The notes: generated from the letters alone by a model not told the origin. A stretch of 55,427 bases of DNA from Planctomycetota bacterium (GCA_027623235.1 JAQBVJ010000039.1:1-55427), one strand, 5' to 3'; numbered from the stretch's first letter, positions 44,928 to 54,514 are shown. Translations and numbers: made by a program.

Positions 44928-45848
44928 ATGTTTGAGACCTCGCCTGTTTCCCGTCGCCAGTTCGTTCAGACCGCTGCCGCCGCGGCGGTGGCCTCGCCAT
45001 TTCTGCGTGGCTCGGCGAACGCCGCCGAAGACGTGAAATACAAATTGAAAGGACGACTGTTTAAAACGCTGAAGATCGGCATGGTTGGTGTCAAAGGATC
45101 TCTCACCGACAAATTCGCCGCCGCGAAAGCCGCAGGATTTCAGGGCATCGAGCTGAACGCTCCGACCTTCGACGTTGAGGAAGCGAAGAAAGCCATTGCT
45201 GACACCGGCCTGCCGGTCGATGGCACGGTCTGCTCCAGTCACTGGCAGGTTCGACACACCGATCCGGATGCGAAGGTCCGAGCCAACGCACTGGAGACGC
45301 TCAGGGCAGCCATCCGAACAACGCACGCGGTCGGCGGCCACACAGCACTGCTTGTCGTCGGTCGAGGTTCCGACGGGACCGAAAAAGAATGCTGGGAACG
45401 TTCGATCGAGAATATCGCCCAGGCCATTCCGGTCGCCGCTGAACTTGGCGTTGTGATCGCGATTGAAAATGTCTGGAACCAGTTCCTTTACGATCACGAC
45501 GGCGACCACACTCAGACGGCGGACAAATTCGTCAAGTACGTTGACGAACTGAATTCACCATGGGTGGGCATGCAGTTCGACATTGGAAACCACTGGAAGT
45601 ACGGCAGCATGGGGGACTGGATCCGGGCTCTCGGTAAACGCGTCGTGAAGCTCGACGTGAAAGGTTTCTCGCGAGCAGAAAACAAGTTCAAGAACATCGG
45701 CGAAGGTGACATCGACTTCGTGGACGTCCGCAAGGCGCTTCTGGAGATCAACTTCACCGGATGGTGTGCCGCTGAGGTGGGCGGAGGCGGTCCCGATCGT
45801 CTCACCGAAATTTCCGCAAACATGGATCGCGAATTCGCACTGACATAG
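44928..45848 (+). CDS. Tat-exported sugar isomerase/epimerase-like TIM-barrel protein
   Basis: 306 residues from the ATG at 44928, chosen because a twin-arginine signal starts there (SRRQFVQTAAAAAVASPF). The remainder is a xylose-isomerase-like/AP-endonuclease-2-type TIM barrel: LKIGMVGVKGSLTDKFAAAK, AELGVVIAIENVWNQFLYDH, VGMQFDIGNHWKYG and VKLDVKGFSRAEN. The expected metal ligands (Glu in IAIENVW, Asp/His in FDIGNHW, Glu near WCAAEVGGGG) are present. It may act on sugars or inositol-like compounds. It precedes a Gfo/Idh/MocA oxidoreductase by 94 bases, a frequent pair in Planctomycetes. Confidence 0.85.
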   Translation: MFETSPVSRRQFVQTAAAAAVASPFLRGSANAAEDVKYKLKGRLFKTLKIGMVGVKGSLTDKFAAAKAAGFQGIELNAPTFDVEEAKKAIADTGLPVDGTVCSSHWQVRHTDPDAKVRANALETLRAAIRTTHAVGGHTALLVVGRGSDGTEKECWERSIENIAQAIPVAAELGVVIAIENVWNQFLYDHDGDHTQTADKFVKYVDELNSPWVGMQFDIGNHWKYGSMGDWIRALGKRVVKLDVKGFSRAENKFKNIGEGDIDFVDVRKALLEINFTGWCAAEVGGGGPDRLTEISANMDREFALT

Positions 45849-45871
45849 TCCGCTCGCAGACCGTCCCCGCA

Positions 45872-45893
45872 GGACGGACGCCGACGTCCGTCC
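45872..45893. repeat. Short palindrome GGACGGAC-GCCGAC-GTCCGTCC
   Basis: This 8-bp perfect inverted repeat with a 6-base loop sits between the TIM-barrel and oxidoreductase genes. It shares the core AGGACGGACGCC with the larger foldback element at 47263-47403, so both belong to one repeat family. Confidence 0.65.
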
Positions 45894-45942
45894 GCCTCAC
45901 TCCCGCCGCCCCTGCGCTCACACCAGAGACAAGGTGACAGAC

Positions 45943-47250
45943 ATGACAACACCGGATCGAACAATCAACGTCGCTATCGTTGGCGGCGGAATGTTTTTCG
46001 ACGAGATCATCGGGCAGAGCTTCAAAGATTTCATGCGCGGTGGAATCAGCGGCGCTTTGACCAGTATTGGCATGAGCCATCTGGCTCCCGTGGTCGCTGA
46101 TGTCCGGATTCGCGTCTGTGCCGTCGGCACTCGCAGCGAGAAAAGCGGCACCGCGGGACACATCGCCGACTGGTTCCGCGAAGAGTTTCCGGAGCATCCG
46201 GTCGAGGCGTGTTACGGCGACGCGGTCTGGTCGGACATCATCGCTCGCCATAAACCGGACGTACTGTTTGTGGCGACGCCGGATCACGTTCACGCTCAAC
46301 CGATTCTGGACGCGCTCGCCGCGGGCTGCGATGTCATCACTGAGAAACCGCTTTGTCTGACCACCGCCGAAGCCGATCAGATCATCGCGAAAGCAAAGGA
46401 AACCGACCGAATCGTCTCGGTCGATATGCACAAAAGGTATGACCCGTTCGTCCGGGAAATGATGTCGAAGGCTTCTGAAAAGTACGGAACGATCAATCGA
46501 GTTCGAGCCGTCCTGGAAGAGCCACTTGAAGTCAGCACCGACGTTTTCGCGTGGGCCGAGCAGAGTAACCCGTTCGCCTATGTGGGTTGCCACTGGCTCG
46601 ACGTCGTGCATCACTACCTGAATGTGAAGCCGGTTGCCGTGTTTGCGACTGGGCAGAAGAATCTTCTGAGTCACTGGGACGAGCATCACCAGGAAGTCGC
46701 CAGGCGTCGCGGCATTGACCCGTCGACATTCAAGCGGCGTCACGCGATCAAAACGTGGGACAGCGTTGACGTCGCCGTCACTTACGACGACGGCATGCGC
46801 GGCGACTACAACAACAACTGGATCAACCCCGCAGAATTCGAGGGTGCGGTCAACCAGGAAATTGAGCTCTACGGAATCTACGGGCGGGGCATCGTGGATC
46901 AGCAGGAACGCGGGTATCGCGAGGCGATCATCGGCGACGGCTCGCGAACCAGAAACCCTTCCTTCGGTGGCCGGATTCACCATCACGGCGGCAACCTGGA
47001 GATCTTCGGCTACGGCAAAGCGTCCATCGCTGCCGGTCTCCTTGCGATCATCCGACGGCGTCTGCTCGGCGAGTCGCTGAAAGAGCTCGACGAGACGTAC
47101 CCGACCGCGGCCAGTCAGCGTGACATCGTGCAGGTCATCGAGGCAGCTTCGGTCGTCGCGGAAAAGAATTACGAGCATTTTCAGGCTGGGCGCGGCACCC
47201 CCGTGACGGCCTTGCTGAGCGACACAGGAATTCAAATCATCGAACCGTAG
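45943..47250 (+). CDS. Gfo/Idh/MocA-family oxidoreductase
   Basis: 435 residues from the ATG at 45943, which has AGGTGA upstream; a GTG three codons before is the alternative. The N-terminal Rossmann domain shows NVAIVGGGMFFDEIIG and PDVLFVATPDHVHAQPILDA with EKPLCLTTAEAD, the classic EKP motif whose Lys is catalytic. The C-terminal alpha/beta domain has GCHWLDVVHHYLNVKPVAV, with a His that could take part in catalysis. It would be an NAD(P)-dependent sugar or inositol dehydrogenase/epimerase. There is no Tat signal, so it stays in the cytoplasm. The gene lies between two other carbohydrate genes. Confidence 0.92.
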   Translation: MTTPDRTINVAIVGGGMFFDEIIGQSFKDFMRGGISGALTSIGMSHLAPVVADVRIRVCAVGTRSEKSGTAGHIADWFREEFPEHPVEACYGDAVWSDIIARHKPDVLFVATPDHVHAQPILDALAAGCDVITEKPLCLTTAEADQIIAKAKETDRIVSVDMHKRYDPFVREMMSKASEKYGTINRVRAVLEEPLEVSTDVFAWAEQSNPFAYVGCHWLDVVHHYLNVKPVAVFATGQKNLLSHWDEHHQEVARRRGIDPSTFKRRHAIKTWDSVDVAVTYDDGMRGDYNNNWINPAEFEGAVNQEIELYGIYGRGIVDQQERGYREAIIGDGSRTRNPSFGGRIHHHGGNLEIFGYGKASIAAGLLAIIRRRLLGESLKELDETYPTAASQRDIVQVIEAASVVAEKNYEHFQAGRGTPVTALLSDTGIQIIEP

Positions 47251-47262
47251 CGCCCCGTTTCC

Positions 47263-47403
47263 GTAGGACGGACGCCCGCGTCCGTCAGAGCCAGCGATCG
47301 GACGACGTGGCTCTCAGCCTCGCCATTCGGGCTCACATCTGAATCGACTTGATGCCTGGCATTAAACCTGGTTGTTCGGGACCGACGTGGGCGTCCGTCC
47401 TAC
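47263..47403. repeat. 141-bp foldback element with GTAGGACGGACGCCC ends
   Basis: The left arm 47263-47286 begins GTAGGACGGACGCCC and the right arm 47380-47403 ends GGGCGTCCGTCCTAC. They are complementary over 24 bp with two mismatches. Inside, AGAGCCA (47287-47293) pairs with TGGCTCT (47308-47314). It occupies nearly the whole gap between the oxidoreductase and propeller genes. It matches the shorter copy at 45872. Confidence 0.75.
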
Positions 47404-47432
47404 CTCTCCACTTTGTGAATTGGGAACACTGG

Positions 47433-48545
47433 ATGAATCTCTCTCCGGAGCTGGAAGCGCGACTCGAGACGCTGGCCAGAACGCTCGTCGATCAGGAGAA
47501 AGCCCGCATCATCGTGCCGCCGAAACAGGCATCGTCCGGCTTCTGGTTTGGCGGCGGCAACATGATTGAGGCGACCGACGGCACGCTGTTCGTCGTGGGA
47601 AGATACCGGAATCACGGTGACTCCCGGACGGGAGTGGCCGCCGGTGAACGCGGTCTCGAACTGGCTGTTTTTCAATCGAAGGATCGCGGCGTGTCGTTCG
47701 AGAAGATCCTCAGTTTTTCCAAGAGCGATCTCGACTTGCCCGATCGTAAGGTCCTGTCAATTGAAGGCAGTGCGATGCGCTGGATCGAGGACGGAGTCGA
47801 ACTTGTCGTCTCAACCGAGAAGGACGGTATCGGTTATCCCGAGGGGTTCGAGGATCATCTCAAACCCGGGACAGGTGTGTGGACGATCGAGCGAATGGCC
47901 GCACCGGATTTCCCGAAGTTGAAACGAGCCGCTCTGGAAACAATCGTCGAAGCCGACGTGCCGGAATATCTTCACGTGAAAGATCCGTTTCTGTACGAAC
48001 GCGACGGGCAGACGATTCTGCTGTTCTGCACGCACCCCTTTTCGTGGTCCAGCTCCAACACGGCGTTTGTTGAGGTCCCGAATTCCGATGAGGAAGACGA
48101 CGGGGAATCGCTGGCGATGCTCGACTTTTTCCCGCGCGGCACGACGTGGGACGTGGCCATTACTCGCGGCACCTGCGTGCTCGATGTGCCGAAACTTGGT
48201 GTCTTCAGCAACGTTGACGCGAGCCTCGTCTTCTACGACGGCGGCGAGTCGTTAAGAAACCTTGACGAGCATGCCAGCGCCGTGAAGCGGCCTCGCGGGT
48301 ACTCGTGTGAGGAACTTGGCGGCGCGGCTTACATCATCGAGGGAGACCTGACGACCATCGACCGGTTGTCGCGGAACTTCCCGTTTTTCATCAGCCCGCA
48401 CGGCACCGGCTGCAGTCGCTACGTCGATGTCCTCGAGACAAAAGACGGCATGTACGCCACCTGGCAGCAGTCCCAGCCGGACGGCTCGCAGCCGCTTGTG
48501 ATGAACTTTGTCAGCCACAGCGAGATCGAGAGCATTTTGGCTTAA
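47433..48545 (+). CDS. Five-bladed-propeller-like glycosidase or sialidase-like protein
   Basis: 370 residues from the ATG at 47433; the earlier in-frame extension has no supporting features. The family is not certain. Segments such as GFWFGGGNMIEATDGTLFVV, FQSKDRGVSFEKILSF (a sialidase BNR-like S-x-D-x-G-x-S-F motif) and VKDPFLYERDGQTILLFCTH (GH43/GH32-like) suggest a beta-propeller glycosidase or carbohydrate-binding protein. There is no signal peptide. It forms a small cluster with the TIM-barrel isomerase and the oxidoreductase, so a sugar-catabolism role is likely. Confidence 0.6.
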   Translation: MNLSPELEARLETLARTLVDQEKARIIVPPKQASSGFWFGGGNMIEATDGTLFVVGRYRNHGDSRTGVAAGERGLELAVFQSKDRGVSFEKILSFSKSDLDLPDRKVLSIEGSAMRWIEDGVELVVSTEKDGIGYPEGFEDHLKPGTGVWTIERMAAPDFPKLKRAALETIVEADVPEYLHVKDPFLYERDGQTILLFCTHPFSWSSSNTAFVEVPNSDEEDDGESLAMLDFFPRGTTWDVAITRGTCVLDVPKLGVFSNVDASLVFYDGGESLRNLDEHASAVKRPRGYSCEELGGAAYIIEGDLTTIDRLSRNFPFFISPHGTGCSRYVDVLETKDGMYATWQQSQPDGSQPLVMNFVSHSEIESILA

Positions 48546-48656
48546 AGGTCCATTCGCAAAGCGGCATCGCCGTAACCAAACGAAGACTCACACAAAGGCA
48601 CGAACGGGGCGCCGGCCTGACGACGGAAGAATCTAAGCGTTGCACGTCGTGCCGAT

Positions 48657-49229
48657 TTACTCTGCCAGCACTTTCAGCAGCGCGGCGAGCCAGGCCGGGT
48701 GAGCTGGCCACGCGGGAGCTGTCACGAGTTTTCCGTCGACATGAACGCCGTCGATGGCTGTCTCGACGAAGGTTCCACCGGCGGCGCCGATGTCTGGCCC
48801 GCAGGCCGGGTACGCCGTGCAGCTTTTCCCTTTGAGTACACCCGCAGTCGCGAGAAGCTGAACTCCGTGACAGATGGCCGCGATCGGTTTGTCGGCCTCA
48901 GCAAAGTGACGAACCATGGCGAGCACGTCCGCGTTGAGGCGGATGTACTCGGGAGCTCGACCGCCAGGCACAAGCAGTGCGTCATAGTTGGCGGGATCGA
49001 TCTCTGAAAATGTGGCGTTGAGGGTGAAGTTGTGCCCCGGTTTTTCGGTGTAGGTCTGGTCGCCCTCAAAGTCGTGGATGGCCGTCCGAATGATGTCGCC
49101 GGATTTCTTGTCAGGACAGGCGGCGTGAACCGTGTGCCCGAGCATCAGCAATGCCTGAAACGGCACCATGATCTCGTAGTCTTCCGTGAAGTCACCGGTC
49201 AGGATCAGGATTTTCTTCAAGCTCGGCAT
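48657..49229 (-). CDS. DJ-1/PfpI-family protein
   Basis: 190 residues. The fold shows [20 protein letters not shown] with E16, the family acidic residue, and the nucleophile elbow [10 protein letters not shown] with C120, followed by [14 protein letters not shown]. The family includes deglycases, chaperone-like proteins and class I amidotransferase relatives; which activity applies is not visible. It follows the GNAT-nitrilase gene by 62 bases on the minus strand, so the two are probably cotranscribed. Confidence 0.9.
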   Translation of the reverse strand: MPSLKKILILTGDFTEDYEIMVPFQALLMLGHTVHAACPDKKSGDIIRTAIHDFEGDQTYTEKPGHNFTLNATFSEIDPANYDALLVPGGRAPEYIRLNADVLAMVRHFAEADKPIAAICHGVQLLATAGVLKGKSCTAYPACGPDIGAAGGTFVETAIDGVHVDGKLVTAPAWPAHPAWLAALLKVLAE

Positions 49230-49291
49230 CAGTGTTCCTCTTCAAAGTCAGTCCAGGTCGGGCTGGCTGATCGGTGCAGTTGTCTGCTATT

Positions 49292-50851
49292 TCAGACTTT
49301 GTGCGACTCACCATCTTCCAGCCAGTTCACGTGGTACATATCGGTACGACGGTCATTCCAGTTCTGGACGTTGCCCGACAGACGATGGCGGCGAAGGATT
49401 TCCAGATCGACATCGTCCATCACGACGGTTTCGATGTTCGGGTTGCATTCCGCTCCGACTCCGCCCGGTGCGAAGCCAACGTCTGAGGGCGTCAAGATGG
49501 CTGACTGAGCGTAGTGGATGTCCGCGTTCTCGACCGACGGCAGGTTTCCCGTACAGCCCGAGATGGCGACATAAACCTGATTCTCGATGCACCGCGCCTG
49601 AGCGCAGTACCGGATGCGAAGATAGCCGTGAACCGTGTTCGTATTAAACGGCACGAAAATGATCTGAGCCCCCTTGGCCGAAGCAATTCGGACCAGTTCT
49701 GGAAACTCGATGTCGTAACAGACCAGCATCGCGACGCGGCCGGAGTCCGTGTCGAACACGTTGACCTTGTCGCCCGGGCTGACGCCCCACCATTTCCTTT
49801 CACTGGGGGTGATGTGCAGCTTGTACTGCTTGTGAATCGTCCCGTCGCGGCCGAAGCAGTACGCAATGTTGTAAAGCGTGCCTTCCTCGACAACGAAGTG
49901 CGAGCCGGCAATCAGATTCACATTGTACTTGACCGCGCACTCGGCGAAGAATTCCAGGTACTGCGGAGTGAACTCAGCTAGCCGTCTGGCAGCGAGTCCC
50001 GGTCTGGTCGGTTCGACGCAGGACAGCAGTTGCGTCGTAAACAACTCGGGGAACATGACGAAGTCACACGAGTAGTCCGAGGCCACATCGACGAAGAACT
50101 CGCTGTGCTGAGCAAACTCTTCGAAGCTGGAGACTCGCCGCATCTGATACTGCACAACCGCGAGGCGAGTCAGCTCGACAGGTCGATGATGCCGGCGTTT
50201 CGCTGCCGGGCGGTAGTCGAGGTTTCGCCATTCCAGAAAAGTTGCGTAGCCGCGAGAAGATTCGTCGCTGGGAAAGTAGTTCGGAATCAGTCCCTGCAGA
50301 GCAAACCCGTTCGAAAGCTGAGCCGTCAGAACCGGGTCATGAAGTGCCTTGGAGATGACCTGTTCGACATACTCGCTGGCAGTCATCTGGTCGGCGTGCT
50401 CGCCATAACCGGGGATGCGTCCGCCGATAATGATGCGATCAATATTCCGATCCCGGCAGAGATTCTTGCGGGCACCGTACAGCCGGCGTGACAGCTTCAT
50501 GCCGCGGAATTCGGCATCGACCATCATCTCGATGCCGTAGAGAGTGTCGCCTTTCTTGTTGTGGTTTCTGATAAAGCCGTTGTCCGCGATCCGCTTCCAG
50601 TCGTGCCAGGCAGCGCCGGCTTCGTACTCCATCATCAGACTGCTGGACGAGGCCGCCAGTTTTCCGTCGATCTCAATGACGATCTGCCCTTCGGGGAACA
50701 TCGCAAGCTGACTTTCGATCTGGTCACGTTCCCACGGCAGCATTCCAGGAAAACAACGAGACTGCAACGCCAGCAACGCATCAAAGTCCTCGATTCGCAG
50801 CTGCCTGACTTGCACATTCCATTCGTATTCCTGAAGGTCCAACTGGTCCAT
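49292..50851 (-). CDS. Fusion of GNAT acetyltransferase and nitrilase/carbon-nitrogen hydrolase
   Basis: 519 residues from the ATG at 50851; a longer upstream frame has no supporting site. Residues about 10-210 are a GNAT domain ([20 protein letters not shown], the acetyl-CoA loop segment [20 protein letters not shown]). Residues about 225-510 are a nitrilase-superfamily domain with a complete triad: E269 in FPELF, K344 in YKLHITPSE and C378 in [16 protein letters not shown]-nitrilase fusions are known in several phyla but their substrates are largely unknown. The gene is divergent from an MFS transporter and followed by a DJ-1/PfpI gene. Confidence 0.92.
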   Translation of the reverse strand: MDQLDLQEYEWNVQVRQLRIEDFDALLALQSRCFPGMLPWERDQIESQLAMFPEGQIVIEIDGKLAASSSSLMMEYEAGAAWHDWKRIADNGFIRNHNKKGDTLYGIEMMVDAEFRGMKLSRRLYGARKNLCRDRNIDRIIIGGRIPGYGEHADQMTASEYVEQVISKALHDPVLTAQLSNGFALQGLIPNYFPSDESSRGYATFLEWRNLDYRPAAKRRHHRPVELTRLAVVQYQMRRVSSFEEFAQHSEFFVDVASDYSCDFVMFPELFTTQLLSCVEPTRPGLAARRLAEFTPQYLEFFAECAVKYNVNLIAGSHFVVEEGTLYNIAYCFGRDGTIHKQYKLHITPSERKWWGVSPGDKVNVFDTDSGRVAMLVCYDIEFPELVRIASAKGAQIIFVPFNTNTVHGYLRIRYCAQARCIENQVYVAISGCTGNLPSVENADIHYAQSAILTPSDVGFAPGGVGAECNPNIETVVMDDVDLEILRRHRLSGNVQNWNDRRTDMYHVNWLEDGESHKV

Positions 50852-50994
50852 AATAAGGTCTCGATCCGGCGTTTCTGTTAAGCGACGGTGGGAATTCGGC
50901 TGCGTGTGCTCGGCACAAAAGCTGTATAGGCAGTCGGGCGAGAGCTGAAAAGCACATCCGACCGGGAAAACTCTCACTTGCGGAATCTTTCAGT

Positions 50995-52233
50995 TTGAAC
51001 ACGAAACGCAAACTCCTTTTTGCCTGTCTTTATCTGAGCGAGGGAGCGCCGATCGGGTTTCTCTGGCTGGCGATGCCAACCCGTCTGCGGGCCTCGGGCG
51101 TGCCGATCGAACAGATTACCTGGCTGACGGCTGTGCTTGTTCTCCCCTGGACATTCAAGTTCGCCTGGGCACCTCTGATTGATCTTCTGCAGGGGCCTCG
51201 CTGGTCACTGCGAAGCTGGATCGTCACGGCGCAGTCCTTGATGGGGCTGACTTTGCTTTCATTGCTGGTGTTCAATCCGGTCTCGGAGTTCGAAATACTG
51301 GCAATGTTTCTGATCATGCACGCCTTTGCGGCCGCCACTCAGGATGTGGCGATCGACGCGCTCTGCATCTCGGTCACCGATCCGACCGAACGGGGAGAAA
51401 TCAACGGGTGGATGCAGACGGGAATGCTGCTTGGTCGAGCGATGCTTGGCGGCGGAGCTCTTGTCATCGCACCTTTTGTCGGCGATGCGGGCGTCGTCGG
51501 GCTGCTGATCGGCGTGACAACGTTTTCGATGATTCTCGTTTTGATGATGAAGCCCGAAGCGAAAGTCCAGTTAAAATTGGAAGGCGAGCCAGCCGTCAGT
51601 AGACGACAGGCGGTCGGAAGGTCGGTCCGGCAGGCACTGAAAGAACGAAATACCTGGGTCGGTCTTGCGTTCGCGCTGACCGGTGGAGCGGCATTCAAAG
51701 CTTTGGAAGTGATCTATGGGCCCTTCCTGATCGATCGTGGCTTCACAGAGGCGGAAGTTGGCTCGTTTGCAGCATTGCCCATGATTGGTCTGATGGTGGC
51801 GGGTTCACTGGCTGGCGGTTTTCTGTCCGATCGATTCGGTCGACGCCGCTTCGTCGCAGTCTCGCTGGTCCTGATCTGCCTTGCGGTCTCGGCACTCGCC
51901 GGCGTCGACTACGCATTCGACCAGAAAGGCAACTCCGGACTGCTGGTCTGTCTCTCTTTCGCGGCCTTTGGCATCGGTCTGTTCACGGCAGCGTCTTACG
52001 CGATGTTCATGGACATCACCCACCCGGCCGTTGCGGCGACTCAGTTCAGTGCCTTCATGGGCCTGACCAATGGGTGTGAGTCGTGGTCCACCTGGACCGC
52101 CGGGCTGATGATTTCAGAGCACGGCTATTCAGTGGCCCTGCTTGTGCTGTGCGGAGCGTCGATGCTCTCGCTGAGCCTGCTGCCTTTCCTGAAAACCAAA
52201 CGCCATCAATCCGCGAATGTCGATGCCTCATAA
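50995..52233 (+). CDS. MFS transporter (AmpG/PAT-like)
   Basis: 412 residues with TTG as apparent start at 50995. About twelve membrane segments are predicted, with the conserved MFS loop motif GGFLSDRFGRRRFVAVSLVL between helices. LYLSEGAPIGFLWLAMPTRL and HAFAAATQDVAIDALCISVT are typical of the AmpG/PAT/RhtX group, in which the D-V-A-I-D-A region is conserved. That group moves muropeptides, acetyl-CoA or siderophores; the ligand here is unknown. It is divergent from the GNAT-nitrilase gene, and the 143-bp gap holds the promoters. Confidence 0.9.
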   Translation: MNTKRKLLFACLYLSEGAPIGFLWLAMPTRLRASGVPIEQITWLTAVLVLPWTFKFAWAPLIDLLQGPRWSLRSWIVTAQSLMGLTLLSLLVFNPVSEFEILAMFLIMHAFAAATQDVAIDALCISVTDPTERGEINGWMQTGMLLGRAMLGGGALVIAPFVGDAGVVGLLIGVTTFSMILVLMMKPEAKVQLKLEGEPAVSRRQAVGRSVRQALKERNTWVGLAFALTGGAAFKALEVIYGPFLIDRGFTEAEVGSFAALPMIGLMVAGSLAGGFLSDRFGRRRFVAVSLVLICLAVSALAGVDYAFDQKGNSGLLVCLSFAAFGIGLFTAASYAMFMDITHPAVAATQFSAFMGLTNGCESWSTWTAGLMISEHGYSVALLVLCGASMLSLSLLPFLKTKRHQSANVDAS

Positions 52234-52267
52234 TGCGGGCGTCGACTCAACATCAAGCCACCGTTCG

Positions 52268-53710
52268 TCATGCGGCGCGAGCAAGCTCGATCTGCTGAAG
52301 CTCGGGCAGATCGACGAGGCTGTTGAGGTTGCCTCGGATCGGTGCCGTTTCGGCCACGTCTCCGCCAGTCCAGACCGTTACGGGGAGTCCTGAAACGGGA
52401 GTCAGCATCGTCGACACAACCAGGGCATCGACTTTCGCGTGAGGCTGCACTCCGATGCGAAACTTCCGCAGCGTCATCGGCAGGACAGTTCGCAGAATCG
52501 ACGTCGCCAGCGCGGCACCGATGCACAGTCGCGGGCCGCCGCCGAACGGAAGGTACTCGTACGCACTCGGGCTGAGGTCCAGCCAGCGGTCGGGAGAGAA
52601 CCGTTTTGACTCGGGGAAAATCCACTCATTGCGATGAGTCATGAACTGACTGAAAACGACAATCGAGTTTGCCGGCAGAAAAAACCGGCCGAGTCTGAGG
52701 TCACGCTGGCTGACTCGTTGAGAGTACGCCGAAGCCGGCAGAATCCGCATGCTCTCGTGAATGACACGGTCCAGCAGTGACGACTCTTTTCGAGCCAGTC
52801 CGTTCGGCGTCGAATCCGGTCGTGCCTGAACGATCGCTTTCGGCGTCGATCCGAACTCCGCATCGAGCTGCCGCATCACCTCGGGATGCTGCGCGAGAAG
52901 TAAGAGCGTCCAGGTCAGCGTGTGCGACGTTGTCAAATGCGCAGCACCAAACACGATGGCTGCCTGTCCGATCAACTGTTCGTCGGTCAGCGGAGCTCCC
53001 ATCCGCTTCGCACGGATAAGCAGTGACAGAACGTCATCTCCGTCGAGCGGTCCGTTTTCGACCTGCGAAATCATCTCGCGGATTCGTTCTTCCAGCTGCT
53101 CCGAGTACTGCAGCAGGTGCTGGTACTGCGGGTAAAACTCGTCGGGTGACTCGAACGCCGCGGCTCCCAGCTCATGGTTGAGCCGCACCCACTCGTCCAT
53201 CATTCCGCCGATTTCGAGCGCGAGTTTGGGATCGCTCATGCCGAACAGCATCGAGCTGGAGATTCTCAGCAGAAGCTGAATCATCTCCTCGTTGAGGTCG
53301 AAGGCACGACCGGGCTTCCAGCGGTCGAGCATCTCCTGCGTGTGGTGCTCGATCATCGACGCGTAACCCGGGATGGCGCGTTTCTGGAACGCGGCTTGCA
53401 GAATACGGCGCTGTTGCGAGTGCTCGTCGCCGTTCATGCTGAGCAGCCCGCTGGACAGTCTGCGTTGAGCCGACCGCTTCGGGCCACGGATTGCGAAGAA
53501 CCGCGAATGGAAATCGTCCGGGCGGCTAAGCACCCGGCGGTTGTAGTCGGCTCCAAAGGCGAAGACGACGTCCTGATCACCCTCACGCAGCGCGACAAGA
53601 TCACCGTGCTCCTGCTGCAGCTTCTGCATGCACGCGACGGGATCCGCAGAGAACGTCTGCAGGCTGCCCTCGACGGTCGGGATCGGTTTGCCAGTGATCG
53701 AAGTTTTCAT
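52268..53710 (-). CDS. Cytochrome P450
   Basis: 480 residues, a complete P450. The haem-binding loop is FGGGPRLCIGAALA with the axial C396. The K-helix ExxR is present (E319-S-M-R322) and the PERF-like region is FSPDRWLD. The I-helix GAAHLTTSHT keeps a Thr pair at the oxygen-activating position. No membrane anchor is seen, so it is probably a soluble enzyme using separate redox partners, which are not in the window. It is encoded 12 bases after the acyltransferase-like gene, so the two form a likely operon. The substrate is unknown; fatty acids or terpenoids are candidates. Confidence 0.96.
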   Translation of the reverse strand: MKTSITGKPIPTVEGSLQTFSADPVACMQKLQQEHGDLVALREGDQDVVFAFGADYNRRVLSRPDDFHSRFFAIRGPKRSAQRRLSSGLLSMNGDEHSQQRRILQAAFQKRAIPGYASMIEHHTQEMLDRWKPGRAFDLNEEMIQLLLRISSSMLFGMSDPKLALEIGGMMDEWVRLNHELGAAAFESPDEFYPQYQHLLQYSEQLEERIREMISQVENGPLDGDDVLSLLIRAKRMGAPLTDEQLIGQAAIVFGAAHLTTSHTLTWTLLLLAQHPEVMRQLDAEFGSTPKAIVQARPDSTPNGLARKESSLLDRVIHESMRILPASAYSQRVSQRDLRLGRFFLPANSIVVFSQFMTHRNEWIFPESKRFSPDRWLDLSPSAYEYLPFGGGPRLCIGAALATSILRTVLPMTLRKFRIGVQPHAKVDALVVSTMLTPVSGLPVTVWTGGDVAETAPIRGNLNSLVDLPELQQIELARAA

Positions 53711-53722
53711 GGGAAACTCGAC

Positions 53723-54514
53723 CTACCCTGCTTTTCGAAAAGTGAGCGTCTGCAGGGTGAGCAACTCGGCACGAATCGAAGAGTGGAGCTCGGCCTCAAG
53801 TTCTGCCAGCCGCTCGGCGACAAACGCCCCGTCCATCAGTCGATGGTCGTAGGCAATGGTGACGCGACTGTTCCCTTCAGAATTGATTGGCCCGAAGGTG
53901 AGGACACTTGTCACGAATCCCGGCGGGTGCTGGATTTCTGCTCCTCGCCCAGCGACCGAACTCAGCGAAAACGTGCCGGTTCGTTTGACACGTTTTTCCC
54001 CCGTCAGATTGAGCTGCCACCACCAGATTAGTCTTCGAGCAAACCGGGGGAGTGAACTCAGCAGAAGTTGTTTTCGAAAGACTTCTTCGACATGACCATT
54101 GGAAAATCGGTCGAGTTTCGTCTGAATTTCCTCAAGGGAACTCCGCTCTGGACTCTCGAACTGCCCCCAGAAGAGCCAGTCGTCGTCCCGAAATCGGCGC
54201 GAGATCGCGACGGTCCCCCACGAAGTTTCATGCTGATAAATGTGAGGCCATGGCCAGTTTCGCCATGTCTGCCTCAGCCGGGGATGTTGTGCCGCGAGGC
54301 CGGAGAATGATTTCAGAAAGATCGCCGGCCAGGAAATTCGATTCCGCAGACGGACTCGCAGCTCATCAAGATCAGCCAGCGGGATCAGCCGGTCCTGAGC
54401 GCACGTCGGGATTCTCTGGTGGAAGTGAAGAATGTCACTCACCAGAGCTCGACTTTGTGGCACGGGTATCCGGCCGGACTGACTCGGCAGACTCGAAGCC
54501 AATTCAAACTCCAA
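53723..54514 (-). CDS. CAT/2-oxoacid dehydrogenase E2-type acyltransferase domain protein
   Basis: 263 residues with a TTG start at 54514 (alternative GTG 24 codons on; no internal ATG precedes the active-site region). The C-terminal motif RVTIAYDHRLMDGAFVAERL contains the H-R-L-M-D-G active-site signature of chloramphenicol acetyltransferase/E2 acyltransferases. The N-terminal segment (SRALVSDILHFHQRIPTCAQ) and GTVAISRRFRDDDW complete the fold. There is no lipoyl or peripheral-subunit-binding domain, so it is not a dehydrogenase E2. It is a stand-alone acyltransferase. It overlaps no other gene but is closely followed by the P450 gene, with which it may share a pathway. Confidence 0.78.
   Translation of the reverse strand: MEFELASSLPSQSGRIPVPQSRALVSDILHFHQRIPTCAQDRLIPLADLDELRVRLRNRISWPAIFLKSFSGLAAQHPRLRQTWRNWPWPHIYQHETSWGTVAISRRFRDDDWLFWGQFESPERSSLEEIQTKLDRFSNGHVEEVFRKQLLLSSLPRFARRLIWWWQLNLTGEKRVKRTGTFSLSSVAGRGAEIQHPPGFVTSVLTFGPINSEGNSRVTIAYDHRLMDGAFVAERLAELEAELHSSIRAELLTLQTLTFRKAG

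Noticed and set aside
45802..47235. 477-codon open frame on the minus strand inside the Gfo/Idh/MocA gene
   Set aside because: Antisense shadow; the plus-strand protein has full family motifs.
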